A DNA stretch of 64,000 bases from NCBI GenBank assembly GCA_040768665.1, contig JAXGMN010000033.1:82797-146796 (forward strand). Direction: 5' to 3'. The translations under genes were made by a program, and so were the position numbers. Positions 16,722-25,396 of the stretch are shown here, piece after piece (positions within the stretch are counted from its first letter, which is position 1; each line of letters begins with the position of its first letter). This DNA is from JABWBD01 sp040768665 (lineage in GTDB: Bacteria > Planctomycetota > Planctomycetia > Pirellulales > Thermoguttaceae). The notes under the pieces were generated by a model, which was not told the DNA's origin, did no database searches, and saw only the letters and a list, made by a program, of their open reading frames with translations.

Positions 16722-18212
16722 GTGGTGAGCCACGAAGCGATGACCTCCGAAGGCATCTATCCGGAACCGCCCGCGGCGCTGACGAGGCCGGGGATCGTTC
16801 CTCGCCTTGCGCTGCTTGGACCGGGGGTGATCATCGCCTCGGTGACGATCGGCAGCGGCGAGTTGGTGTGGGCCTCGCGAAGCGGGGCGATCTTCGGCTA
16901 CACCATGCTTTGGTGCTTCCTGTACGCCGGTGTGTTCAAGGCGATCCAGGTCTATACCGCTGCGCGGCATATCACGCTCACCGGCGAGCATCCGATCGTC
17001 GGCTGGCGGTCGCTGCCCGGGCCGCCGCTGTGGTTCCCTCTGCTGGTGGCCCTGCCGGCGGTGATGCTGATGCCGATCGCATTCTCCGGCATCTCGGAGA
17101 TGCTGGGCGGGTATGTGCATCGATTCGCAGGGATTGAGGCGACTGCCATCGACGTCGGCCCCTGGGAGCATCTCGAGTTCTGGATCAACGTCTGGACGAC
17201 CGCCGTCCTCAGCGTCTGCCTCGGCTTGGCACTATTGTCCAGCTACGCGTTGCTGGAAAGGATCTCGGCGGTGGTGCTGGGGCTCGTGGTCGCCTGTATC
17301 GCCGGGGCCGTATTCGTGCTCGGACCGGATCTGACCGAGCTATGCGCCGGGCTCTTGATTCCTCGGACCGCGGATTTGCCGGACATCGCATTCCGGCCCG
17401 AGTATGCCGCGGAGTTCGCAGGCAGGAGTCCCTGGCTGGAGGTCTCTCTCTACCTGAGCGCCGTCGGCGGCGGCGCGTATGACTACATCGGATACGTCGG
17501 CATGGTGCGGAGCAAGGGTTGGGGGCTGGCCGGACGGCGGGACCTCAGCCGCGAGCAGCTCGAATCGGCCGTTGCCGGCGACAGCCCCGAAGCGAGAATG
17601 ACGATCCTTCAGGCGAGGCAATGGGCCCGCGCACCGTTGATCGACACCTGCGTTTCCTTCTTCTTCGTCGTGCTGGTCACGCTTTTGTTCGGCATTCTGG
17701 GCGCGCTGGTGCTCCATCGCGAGGGGGTGATTCCGGCCAACAACGACCTGTTGAACCAGCAGGAGCGTTTTCTCACGATCCTGCACCCCGAGCTCGATTG
17801 GCTGTACCGCGCCGCGGTGCTGCTGGCCCTGGTCGGGACGCTCTACGGCGCATTCGAGGTCTACCGGCACACATTCGTGGAGAGCTTCGGCGCGATTGCG
17901 CCCCGCTGGCTCACGCCTCGAAGTATTCCTTATCTTCGCGGCGGCACTGTGGCATACTGTTTCCTGGGCGGGCTGGCGATGGTCTGGCTGCCGGTCGGAG
18001 TTGCCGGTACGATCGTCGAGCGGATGACGTTTGGCACGATAATCAGCGGAGCGGCCACCTGCGGACTCTGGTGCTTTGCCATGCTCTGGCTCGACCGGGT
18101 GCGCCTGCCGGTGCCGCTTAGGATGAGCCGCCTGCTGTGGTGCCTGACGCTGGTTGCCGGCATCGGGATGACAGCGTTGGGCATTCAATCCACAATCGCC
18201 TACTTCAAATAA
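16722..18212 (+). CDS. Nramp-family-like multi-pass membrane transporter
   Basis: The hydrophobic protein of about 496 residues has roughly eleven predicted membrane segments. It starts with the Nramp-like first helix (LALLGPGVIIASVTIGSGEL), where an unwound helix binds the substrate in divalent-metal carriers. Canonical Nramp proteins have D-P-G-N and M-P-H motifs in helices 1 and 6. Here the first reads GPGVI with no Asp or Asn, so this is a divergent, Nramp-related subgroup and the transported ion is uncertain. The start could be GTG at 16722 or 16725 (GAGG upstream), ATG at 16740 (no Shine-Dalgarno) or TTG at 16683. The first GTG is chosen. The next gene begins 12 nt after the stop, suggesting cotranscription and perhaps uptake of that enzyme's substrate. 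Confidence 0.8.
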   Translation: MVSHEAMTSEGIYPEPPAALTRPGIVPRLALLGPGVIIASVTIGSGELVWASRSGAIFGYTMLWCFLYAGVFKAIQVYTAARHITLTGEHPIVGWRSLPGPPLWFPLLVALPAVMLMPIAFSGISEMLGGYVHRFAGIEATAIDVGPWEHLEFWINVWTTAVLSVCLGLALLSSYALLERISAVVLGLVVACIAGAVFVLGPDLTELCAGLLIPRTADLPDIAFRPEYAAEFAGRSPWLEVSLYLSAVGGGAYDYIGYVGMVRSKGWGLAGRRDLSREQLESAVAGDSPEARMTILQARQWARAPLIDTCVSFFFVVLVTLLFGILGALVLHREGVIPANNDLLNQQERFLTILHPELDWLYRAAVLLALVGTLYGAFEVYRHTFVESFGAIAPRWLTPRSIPYLRGGTVAYCFLGGLAMVWLPVGVAGTIVERMTFGTIISGAATCGLWCFAMLWLDRVRLPVPLRMSRLLWCLTLVAGIGMTALGIQSTIAYFK

Positions 18213-18223
18213 CATTGAAACCC

Positions 18224-19297
18224 ATGAAGATCAACGGCTACACTCTCCATCGCGTACACCTGAAACTTCCTCGGCCGATCGGGGATTCGCAGGTCCGCTT
18301 CGTCGACCACTGGATCACCGTCCTGGAGCTGGCAACCGACGACGGGCTGACAGGTGTTGGGTTTGAACTTCAACAGGGCAAGCCCACCCCGGCCCTGGCA
18401 CAACTTCAAGCCCAGTTCGAGTACAACGTATGGCCCTCGCTCAAAGGCGCGAGCCCCTTCGGCGAAGCGTTGCGGATTGGCCGTCCGCGTGGCGGCAACG
18501 TGGGGGCGGCAACGCTGCCGTTGGGCGTCGAGACGGCGTTGTGGGACCTCGCGGGCAAGGCGGCCGGCCTGCCGCTCTACCGGCTCTTCGGCGGAACCGA
18601 TCCGCGCGTTCCTGCTTACGGCAGCACCCTCGACTATCACCTGGGCGACGACGAGTTCCGCACGCGGCTCGGGGAGTTCCAGGCGATGGGCTTCCGCGCC
18701 GTCAAGATCAAGGTCGGCCATCCGGACATTCGCTGGGACCTCAAGCGGCTGGCAATCGTCCTTGAGATGTTCGGTCCCGACGTCGAACTGATGGTCGACG
18801 CCAACGAGGCCTGGTCGCCGAAGGAAGCCCTCGTTCGGGCACACCGCTATCGCGAGGAGGGCTTCGATCTGTACTGGATCGAAGACCCGATCAGCCGGGA
18901 CGATTACCAGGGCTACGCGAGGCTTGCCGGACTTCCCTTCACGCGAATCAACACGGGCGAATACCTCGGCTTCTCCGGAAAACGCCGCCTGCTGGAAAGC
19001 GGCGGCGTGGACGTGCTGAACATCCACGGTCAGATCGGCGTGTCGCGCGCGGCGGCCCAACTGGCCGGCGACTTCGGCGTCCCGGTGGCGATGGGAAATA
19101 CGCTGCTGGAAATCGGCGTCCACCTGGCGGCAAGCTTGCCGGAGTGTCTCTCAATGGAGTACTCTGACCTGATGTGGAACTGCCTGGCGAAAGAGCCGGT
19201 GCGATTCGAAGGCGGCTACGCCTTCGCCCCCGATCGCCCCGGGCACGGCATTGATCTCGACGCCGAGGCGCTTGGCAGGTACTCGGAACTGGGGTAG
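18224..19297 (+). CDS. Mandelate racemase/muconate lactonizing enzyme family protein (enolase superfamily)
   Basis: Enzymes of this family abstract the alpha-proton of a carboxylate. Many are sugar-acid dehydratases or cycloisomerases. The 357-residue protein has the KxK catalytic pair (K161, K163 in AVKIKVG). The three Mg ligands are D192 (VDANEAW), E220 (WIEDP) and E246 (NTGEYL). The C-terminal capping and barrel end are in place, for example SLPECLSMEYSDLMWN. The second general base typical of particular subgroups cannot be assigned with certainty, so the substrate is open. The start is chosen at the first Met of the domain, 12 nt after the upstream transporter, because a longer frame would overlap that gene. 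Confidence 0.92.
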   Translation: MKINGYTLHRVHLKLPRPIGDSQVRFVDHWITVLELATDDGLTGVGFELQQGKPTPALAQLQAQFEYNVWPSLKGASPFGEALRIGRPRGGNVGAATLPLGVETALWDLAGKAAGLPLYRLFGGTDPRVPAYGSTLDYHLGDDEFRTRLGEFQAMGFRAVKIKVGHPDIRWDLKRLAIVLEMFGPDVELMVDANEAWSPKEALVRAHRYREEGFDLYWIEDPISRDDYQGYARLAGLPFTRINTGEYLGFSGKRRLLESGGVDVLNIHGQIGVSRAAAQLAGDFGVPVAMGNTLLEIGVHLAASLPECLSMEYSDLMWNCLAKEPVRFEGGYAFAPDRPGHGIDLDAEALGRYSELG

Positions 19298-19331
19298 CGG
19301 CACACTACTTTTTATACTCGATGAGGGTGCT

Positions 19332-19967
19332 ATGAAGCGAGTTGTCGCGGCGGCCGTATTGGGCTTCTTGATCGCCACGGCGCTGACGGCCGACGCCCGG
19401 AAGTGGACTTCGGACGACGGTCGGTTCACGACCGAAGCCAGGCTCCTGGGCTATGCCGACGGGCTGGTGAAGCTCGAGAAGGATTCGGGCGAGACGATTA
19501 CACTGCCCATCGAGCGGCTCAGCAAAGCGGATCGCCGCTACGTGGTGTTGGTGTCGCGGTCGCGACAACGGATCGCGGCGAAGGCGGAGACGGCCAGCGA
19601 CGTCAGTTTCACGATGCACGTTCAAGCCTTTCTTGGCAACTACTGCATGAAGTGCCACAACCCGGAGGAGCCCAAGGGCGGCTACGACGTGACGAGCTAC
19701 GCCGCTTTGAGGCAGACCGGGCAGAAAGGCCCGTTGGTCGTTCCTGGCAAGCCGGCCGAGAGTCGGCTGATCCTGGCGCTTGGGGGCGACGAAGAGGGCG
19801 AGGACAAGAAAGGCAAGTACGAGGGCGAGATCATGCCGCCTGCCGGATCGCCGCAACCGACCGAGGAAGAGATCGCGAAGCTTGCGGCGTGGATCGCGGC
19901 CGGCGCCAAGGACGACAGCCTTGGGCCGACAAAGCAGCGCGCACGGATGATGCAGCCTCGTCAATGA
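19332..19967 (+). CDS. Secreted SHD1-like domain plus planctomycete-type cytochrome c
   Basis: The 211-residue protein starts with a signal peptide (to about residue 22). An SHD1-like domain follows (RKWTSDDGRFTTEARLLGY to IERLSKADRRYV, residues 23-71), a small beta-barrel common in planctomycete exported proteins. Then comes a planctomycete cytochrome c (PSCyt1-type) domain with one haem site C105-x-x-C108-H109 (NYCMKCHNPEEPKGGYD). A Met in GEIMPPAGSPQP is a possible distal ligand. It probably acts as a periplasmic electron carrier. In larger relatives this module is joined to PSD1 or repeat domains, which are absent here. The chosen start follows GAGG. An upstream in-frame extension has no signal character. 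Confidence 0.85.
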   Translation: MKRVVAAAVLGFLIATALTADARKWTSDDGRFTTEARLLGYADGLVKLEKDSGETITLPIERLSKADRRYVVLVSRSRQRIAAKAETASDVSFTMHVQAFLGNYCMKCHNPEEPKGGYDVTSYAALRQTGQKGPLVVPGKPAESRLILALGGDEEGEDKKGKYEGEIMPPAGSPQPTEEEIAKLAAWIAAGAKDDSLGPTKQRARMMQPRQ

Positions 19968-20469
19968 AGCGATGACTCGTGGTCTGCGACACGTCGCGAA
20001 GCCGACTACATCGTTCCGCGGCCGGCTTGCAGCAGTCTCAGCGGCTCGGTGCGACCGATCGTGATGGCCGGCCAGACGGCCGCGAAAGGAGCTTCGGCAG
20101 GAAGCATGCCGGAAGCACTCCGACAATGCAGTGCGCCTTCCAGAGATTGTTGGGACTTCGGGGGCGAAGTCGGCGAGTGTGGGAGGCCGAAGGGGGGCAG
20201 GAATGTTTTTCCGCCCTCGGCCACCAAGCCACGACGGGTGGTGCCGACCGGCGCCCGAGGCCGACGGCGGAACAAGACTCCCGACCCCGGGCTTGCCAGG
20301 AAATCTTGCCGCACACTCTGCTTTCGCGGGTGTTCGGCTCATCCGTTGCAAGCGTATAATAGACCGAGTTGCCCCGGACGGACCGCGCGGCACTCTTTCT
20401 TTTCCGTCCTTAAGCAGGTTCAGCAATTTCGCAGATTCAGGGAGGACTTTGCAGGTCTTATTTCAAAGA
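19968..20469. other. Intergenic region holding a permease relic
   Basis: Apart from the minus-strand relic at 20006-20110, no gene is supportable in these 502 nt. Long open frames across it are typical by-products of high GC. The DUF454 gene probably has its promoter near the end of this stretch. Confidence 0.5.
20006..20110 (-). pseudogene. C-terminal remnant of an FtsX-like ABC permease
   Basis: The last 33 codons of a minus-strand frame read PFAAVWPAITIGRTEPLRLL then QAGRGTM and stop. This matches the end of MacB/FtsX permeases and aligns with the end of the intact permease at 21708 (AAIGPALRVGRTHPLDLLQQ). Upstream of this stub the similarity ends abruptly, so it looks like the remnant of a lost or rearranged third permease. 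Confidence 0.55.
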
Positions 20470-20880
20470 ATGAAAGTCTTCGTACGCTGCGCGCTGATTC
20501 TCGTTGGCACCCTGTCGCTGGCTCTGGGAGTGTTGGGCATCGTCCTGCCGCTTGTTCCCACGACTCCCCTGTTCCTCTTGGCCGCCGCCTGTTACATCCG
20601 CAGTTCGGAAAGGCTGTACCGTTGGCTTTTGTCGAGCCCGTGGCTGGGCCCCTTTATCCGCGACTATCGAGAAGGGCTGGGCATTCCGCCAAGGGTCAAG
20701 GCAACCGTCCTGATCGTTCTGTGGATGACCGTCACCGGGTCGGCGTTGCTGCTGATCACGGTGAACTGGGTGAGGGTACTGCTTTTTCTTGTCGCCGCGG
20801 CAGTGAGCTGTTATCTCCTGTCGATTAAGTCCCCGGACGGCAAGGAGTCATGCGAATGCGGACGTGCTGCTCAGCGATGA
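20470..20880 (+). CDS. DUF454 (YbaN-like) inner-membrane protein
   Basis: The 136-residue protein opens with a membrane segment and the family signature (LILVGTLSLALGVLGIVLPL followed by VPTTPLFLLAAACYIRSSER). This pattern defines the YbaN/DUF454 family of small membrane proteins of unknown function. Two more hydrophobic segments follow around residues 75-115. The length matches the family. No Shine-Dalgarno sequence is next to the ATG. A TTG seven codons upstream with GGAGG just before it is an alternative start. The 3' end overlaps the convergent gene at 20871 by 10 nt. Confidence 0.88.
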   Translation: MKVFVRCALILVGTLSLALGVLGIVLPLVPTTPLFLLAAACYIRSSERLYRWLLSSPWLGPFIRDYREGLGIPPRVKATVLIVLWMTVTGSALLLITVNWVRVLLFLVAAAVSCYLLSIKSPDGKESCECGRAAQR

Positions 20881-21527
20881 GCCCGGACCGAGCAACTCGT
20901 CTCGAGGCAGGAAACCAAGAGACGCCCTTTGCTCCTCAGCGAGACCTGCGGCACCCTCTGCCGGCCCAACCAGGGCAACTCAGTCTGTAGAGCGGCCGTG
21001 GCGAAGGCGACAATGAGATTCGAGGCCATGGTCTGGAGATCGCCGGCGGCCAGTCCCATCAAGGCGGGTCCCAGCGGAATCAATGTTCCCATCCGGCCGA
21101 GCATGGGGCCGAGGGGGACCAGGTTGCGGAGCGATTCGAGCCGGCCGTCCCAGGCCAGCTCCGCCTCGTGGACCAGTCGTTCCACCCGCAGCAGGTCTCC
21201 GCCCGCTTGCTGCACTCGGCCGAGGGTTTCCGTCAAAATCGAGCCGGCGACGGGCAGGGGTGGCGGCGAGGCGATCTCGTCCATCGCCGTCGAAAAACCC
21301 TCCAACGCCGCGGCGATCCGCGCCCGCCGGGCGAACTCCCGTAGAAACTGCCCCACCGAGAACAGCGCCCGGAAGAGGCACCAGAGCAACAGCAGCATCG
21401 TCGGGATCAGCAGGGCGGTCGAGATCAGGTGGAAGATATGATGCTGATCTGCGGCATGGTTGTGCGGCGGCCATCGCGGCAGGCTGGTGCCAGCCGGCCG
21501 CTTAAGTGTGGAGCACAACGATGGCAT
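20871..21527 (-). CDS. MotA/TolQ/ExbB-like proton-channel protein, C-terminally abnormal
   Basis: The 218-residue frame has a membrane segment (about 34-58), a soluble helical part and the family core LVPLGPMLGRMGTLIPLGP, then DLQTMASNLIVAFATA. In MotA/TolQ/ExbB proteins this core is followed by a third membrane helix. Here the sequence turns into a polar tail (TELPWLGRQRVPQVSLRS) with no helix, so the end looks truncated or replaced. Members use ion flow to energise outer-membrane or motor complexes. Without the third helix this one may be inactive. It lies just downstream of the FtsX permease on the same strand. The first roughly 30 residues are doubtful and the true start may be further in. 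Confidence 0.6.
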   Translation of the reverse strand: MPSLCSTLKRPAGTSLPRWPPHNHAADQHHIFHLISTALLIPTMLLLLWCLFRALFSVGQFLREFARRARIAAALEGFSTAMDEIASPPPLPVAGSILTETLGRVQQAGGDLLRVERLVHEAELAWDGRLESLRNLVPLGPMLGRMGTLIPLGPALMGLAAGDLQTMASNLIVAFATAALQTELPWLGRQRVPQVSLRSKGRLLVSCLETSCSVRAHR

Positions 21528-21672
21528 CGGCCTGCTTGATCCGCGGGATCACGGCCTCCCAGACGCGGAACAAGTGTCGCGAGCCGTCCGAGTCGAGATA
21601 AGAGACGGATAGATCCTGGACCACTGCATCGACCCGTCGGCGGTCCGGCGGCTCGCCCGTTGCTCGCCGCAT
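21502..21672 (-). CDS. Small hypothetical protein or gene fragment
   Basis: The 56-residue frame ends LFRVWEAVIPRIKQADAIVV then LHT and overlaps the doubtful first codons of the MotA-like gene. Its composition (VDAVVQDLSVSYLDSDGSRH) looks protein-like, not random, and it sits between the permease and the channel gene. No family is recognised. It could be the C-terminal stub of a larger gene that once linked the two. Confidence that it is translated is low. Confidence 0.3.
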   Translation of the reverse strand: MRRATGEPPDRRRVDAVVQDLSVSYLDSDGSRHLFRVWEAVIPRIKQADAIVVLHT

Positions 21673-21707
21673 TGCATTCGCGCGCACAACAGCGCGCCGG
21701 GGAGGCA

Positions 21708-24566
21708 CTAAAGCGAACTCCGACCTTGCTGCAAGAGATCCAGCGGATGCGTGCGCCCGACCCGCAGGGCCGGTCCGATGGCCGCCAGCGCCGCGAATAC
21801 GAGCACGACCATCAGGCCGACCGAAAGCGCGGTCATGGGAATCACCAGAACCGGCTGCAGACCGCCGAAAAAGCTCATGTACCGCGACAACCCCGTGCCG
21901 CACCAGCCGGCCATGATCCCAAACCCGAGGCTCAGGGCGCAGGCGACGACTCCCACCAGGAGACCCTCTGCGACCACGAGGCGGACGAGCGTCCCTCGCG
22001 TGAAGCCTAAGGCCCGCAGCACGCCCATCTCCCATTGGCGAGCGCGGACGGAACTGACGATCACCGTCAACACGCCGAGGCAGCCGATCGCCACGGCCAC
22101 CAGCGGCAGAATGCTCACCGCCCAGAGCCAGCGGGCCGCGTTGGCGCGGATGGTTCGTCGCACGTCGTCGGCGGAGACCGCCTGGATGTAGACGGCGGGA
22201 CGGCCGTGGCCCGATTGCACGTCTGGACTGCCCGGCCGCGAAGCTCCGGCGGCACTTTTCGGTTTTCCGTTGAGGACATCTTCCCCCAGGAAGCTCGCAT
22301 AGTATTCACGAATCGCGTCCGCCACCTCGGCCTCGCGAGTGGCAGGGGTCGCGTACCGCAACCAGACGTGCTTTGCCTTGAAGAGATCGAAATCGCCACA
22401 CACCGTTTGATCGTTTGCGATGACCAGCGCGGCTGCCCGGTGCGTGCGGACACGTAGTCCGCCCACCTTGGTCAACCAATGCCAGCCCTGGAAATCCGCC
22501 GAGGCGGCGATCGTGTAGACTGCCGGCTTCCCAGGATTCTCCGGGGGCACGAGCTCGAATCGATCGCCAAGCTCAAGCCCGGTTTCTTGCAGGAAGTGCT
22601 CGGGAACGATGCAGCCGCGGCCGTCCCGCATCGATTTCAGGGCGCTGTCGCGCGTGCCCCGGATGTATGTGAGATCCAAGAGCGGCCGCTCTCCCCCAAC
22701 CGCTTTGACCGAGTCGATGCCGATCATCACCACGTTGTCCTGCCGCGTCACAGTGGCCCGCTCGGCGCTGCCGGTAAGGTCTTCGCGAAGCCGCGGTTGC
22801 TCCACAACGATCGCCGCACATCGCTGGGCATCGACGGCGGGCAGGCGAGCGACCTCGCCAGCCGCCTCTTCGGTAAGCCCGTACGGCTCGAAGTTGACGA
22901 GCATATCGGGAGCCCACCTGCCGGGGACGAACGTCTCCAGCAACGTGTAGCCCCACACCTGGATGCTGATATACAGTGTCAGCCCGACGCCGAGCGCGAT
23001 CGCCGACGCGACCGTCCGGCCCATATGGCACGAAAGCTGTTGGGCGAGGAGCTTGGGGCTCAAGCCGATCGCCCGCGCAAGTAAAGGACCGGCAAACCGG
23101 TCTACCAGCCGCACGATGCCGGGGGCAAGCAACAAGAAGCCGACAGCCAGGGCGAAGATGCCGTAAGCCAGATGGCTCTTCGCTTCCTGCGTCGATGCCG
23201 GCGGCAGCACGAAGGTGAGGACGGGCGCCACGCTGATCAACCCTAGACCGACCAGCACGGCAAGCCAGTTATGACGGGTGTTGCTCTGCGCGCTCGTCTG
23301 CGGCGGCACCATGGCGTCGAGCGGTCGCACACGGGTCGCGCGCCAGGCCGGAATGATTGCCGCCAGAATCGCCGCCCCCAACGACGCAATCGCCGCCAGG
23401 GCCATCCCCAGACCGCCAATGTGCGCGCCGTGCCGCAATACCGGTGAAGACAGGGACCCCGATAGCGACAGCAGGGCCTGCCCCGCGATCAGGCCACCCG
23501 CGAAGCCGATCGCCGCGATGATGAAGCTCTCGACGAAGATAATGCGGGCCACCTCAGCTTTCGTCAGTGCGACCGCCCGCAGCATGGCAAACTGCCGCGT
23601 ACGTTCCAAAACACCCATGTTGAGCGTGTTGAAGATGACCAGGAACGCCAGCAGCATGGCCATGAGCGTGGCCGCGTACGACTGCAGCCTGACGTTCTCG
23701 GCGGCCGCCGCTTCATCAAGCTGCTCCTCGAGGTCGTGATCCTCCTGGAACTGGGCGGGTTCGTCGATCGCGCTCAGCGTTGGCCCCCAGGCATAGCGGA
23801 AGGCATGAACGTCGACACCTTTCAAGCAAAGTCCCACAAAAGTCACCACGGGATCGCGCTTCAGAATCGTGGCGGCCGCGTCCATGCGGACGTAGATCCC
23901 CGCAATCCCCGGGCTGGGCAGGGCCATGCTCGCCGACGACCGGCCGGTGATGGGAACCGGCGGATTGTCGACGATCCCGACCACGCGGAGTTGCTGCGTT
24001 GCGTCGTCCCGCCCGACGGTCAACGAGTCGTTGACGCCGACGCCGAAGCGGTCGGCAATCTCGCCGCTCACGGCCGCGTCGAGCATACCGGCCGCGCTGT
24101 TCTCACCGCCATCATCTCCCGCTTGATCTGCAATCCAACGGCCGCGGACCAGATCGAACGGCGGCGCCGGCGCATCGGTGCCCAACATGAGACACTCATT
24201 GACTCCTTCGCCCGGCTGCGAACCGGACCCTGGCGGCGGAGCCTGAAGCTTCACGGCCCGTGACTGGATGACGACCCGCTCGGCCCACATCGGTTCCGCG
24301 GCGGCCACGTGGGGTTCGGCGCGGAGGGCCTCCACCACCTCGGGCGGAACCTGCCGGTCCCATTTCCGGCTAATCGGATCCACCGACAGCGTATAGCGGC
24401 CCAGTGCGCGTTGGGCAAAAACGTCGTAGGATCGCAACAGCGCCTCGTACCCGCTCACCATCCACAACACCAGGCACGTGGCGGCCACGGAGGCGAAGAC
24501 GGTCAGAAACAGCCGGACGGGATGTTGTCGCAGAAAACCCAACGCCAGTTTCAGCACGGTCTTCAT
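21708..24566 (-). CDS. FtsX/MacB-like ABC transporter permease with two FtsX cores
   Basis: The 952-residue protein has an N-terminal membrane helix (about 18-40) and then a large periplasmic domain. A first FtsX core of three helices follows (for example AMLLAFLVIFNTLNMGVLER, FVESFIIAAIGFAGGLIAGQ, AILAAIIPAWRATRV). After a second large domain comes another FtsX core at the C-terminus (GCLGVLTVIVSSVRARQWEM, VAEGLLVGVVACALSLGFGI, AALAAIGPALRVGRT). Two cores in one chain suggest it works with a dimer of the ATPase encoded just upstream. The stop of that gene and this start overlap as ATGA, so they are translationally coupled. Such exporters move lipoproteins, peptides or drugs, or transmit force to cell-wall enzymes. 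The cargo is unknown. Confidence 0.9.
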   Translation of the reverse strand: MKTVLKLALGFLRQHPVRLFLTVFASVAATCLVLWMVSGYEALLRSYDVFAQRALGRYTLSVDPISRKWDRQVPPEVVEALRAEPHVAAAEPMWAERVVIQSRAVKLQAPPPGSGSQPGEGVNECLMLGTDAPAPPFDLVRGRWIADQAGDDGGENSAAGMLDAAVSGEIADRFGVGVNDSLTVGRDDATQQLRVVGIVDNPPVPITGRSSASMALPSPGIAGIYVRMDAAATILKRDPVVTFVGLCLKGVDVHAFRYAWGPTLSAIDEPAQFQEDHDLEEQLDEAAAAENVRLQSYAATLMAMLLAFLVIFNTLNMGVLERTRQFAMLRAVALTKAEVARIIFVESFIIAAIGFAGGLIAGQALLSLSGSLSSPVLRHGAHIGGLGMALAAIASLGAAILAAIIPAWRATRVRPLDAMVPPQTSAQSNTRHNWLAVLVGLGLISVAPVLTFVLPPASTQEAKSHLAYGIFALAVGFLLLAPGIVRLVDRFAGPLLARAIGLSPKLLAQQLSCHMGRTVASAIALGVGLTLYISIQVWGYTLLETFVPGRWAPDMLVNFEPYGLTEEAAGEVARLPAVDAQRCAAIVVEQPRLREDLTGSAERATVTRQDNVVMIGIDSVKAVGGERPLLDLTYIRGTRDSALKSMRDGRGCIVPEHFLQETGLELGDRFELVPPENPGKPAVYTIAASADFQGWHWLTKVGGLRVRTHRAAALVIANDQTVCGDFDLFKAKHVWLRYATPATREAEVADAIREYYASFLGEDVLNGKPKSAAGASRPGSPDVQSGHGRPAVYIQAVSADDVRRTIRANAARWLWAVSILPLVAVAIGCLGVLTVIVSSVRARQWEMGVLRALGFTRGTLVRLVVAEGLLVGVVACALSLGFGIMAGWCGTGLSRYMSFFGGLQPVLVIPMTALSVGLMVVLVFAALAAIGPALRVGRTHPLDLLQQGRSSL

Positions 24567-25396
24567 GAGGCTTCTCCCCCGCTGCCGCCCGCTCTCCGGA
24601 GGGCTTCCTGGTACGCGTTGGCCAGCCCTTGGGCGTCGGAAAACCCGGCGGTTTCGAAACCATCCACGATCACGCCATCCTTGAGGATCCGGACCCGGTC
24701 GGCTACCAGGGCGACCGTGGGCTCGTGCGTGACGATCACGATGGTCCGCCCTTGCTCGTCACAGAGAGACCGCAACAACGAACAAATCTCCGCCCCGGCC
24801 ACCGAATCGAGGTTCCCGGTAGGCTCGTCGACCAGCAAGATCGCCGGGTCGGTGACCAGGGCGCGGGCAATGGCCACCCGCTGCTGTTCACCACCGGACA
24901 AGGCGTCCGGCTTGTGCGTTCGACGATCGGAAAGGCCGAGACGATCGAGCAGTGCGGCGGCCTTCTCGCCGCCGCGCCGATGATCCATGACGGGCAGGAG
25001 AACATTGTCTTCAGCGGTCAACAACGGCAACAGATTGTAGGCTTGAAACACCAGGCCGATCCGCTCACGCCGGAATCGGGTGAGCTGTCTGTCGCTGAGG
25101 GTCGACAGATCCCGGCCGTCGACCTGGATGCAGCCTGCGTCGATGTCGGTCAGCCCGGCCATCGCGTGCAGCAGGGTGCTCTTGCCAGATCCCGACGCGC
25201 CCATGATGGCAACGAATTCCCCGCGCTGAACGGTCAACGAGACGTTGCTCAGCGCCTCAATCACCCGGCTGCCTTGTCGAAATCGCTTGGTAACTCGCTC
25301 GACAAGCAGGGGCGGCGTTGTACTACCAAGCACAACCGTGCCCTCGCTCCCCTCCCCCCTTTCGCCCGTCGTGTCTATCGGAATACCTTGTCTCAT
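24563..25396 (-). CDS. ABC transporter ATP-binding protein (LolD/MacB-like)
   Basis: Nucleotide-binding subunit of the exporter whose permease follows with a 4-nt overlap. Of 277 residues, Walker A is GASGSGKST at 66-74, the Q-loop lies in VFQAYNL, the signature LSGGEQQ is at 166-172 and Walker B is ILLVD with catalytic E191. The H-loop is in VTHE. The start at 25396 gives MRQGIPIDT and has AAGGGGAAAG upstream. A longer in-frame extension looks non-coding. A 30-residue N-terminal tail before the ABC fold is not typical of LolD. It is a close paralogue of the protein at 27118-27804: both begin TKRFRQG and share GEFVA-MGASGSGKSTLLH. Confidence 0.93.
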   Translation of the reverse strand: MRQGIPIDTTGERGEGSEGTVVLGSTTPPLLVERVTKRFRQGSRVIEALSNVSLTVQRGEFVAIMGASGSGKSTLLHAMAGLTDIDAGCIQVDGRDLSTLSDRQLTRFRRERIGLVFQAYNLLPLLTAEDNVLLPVMDHRRGGEKAAALLDRLGLSDRRTHKPDALSGGEQQRVAIARALVTDPAILLVDEPTGNLDSVAGAEICSLLRSLCDEQGRTIVIVTHEPTVALVADRVRILKDGVIVDGFETAGFSDAQGLANAYQEALRRAGGSGGEAS

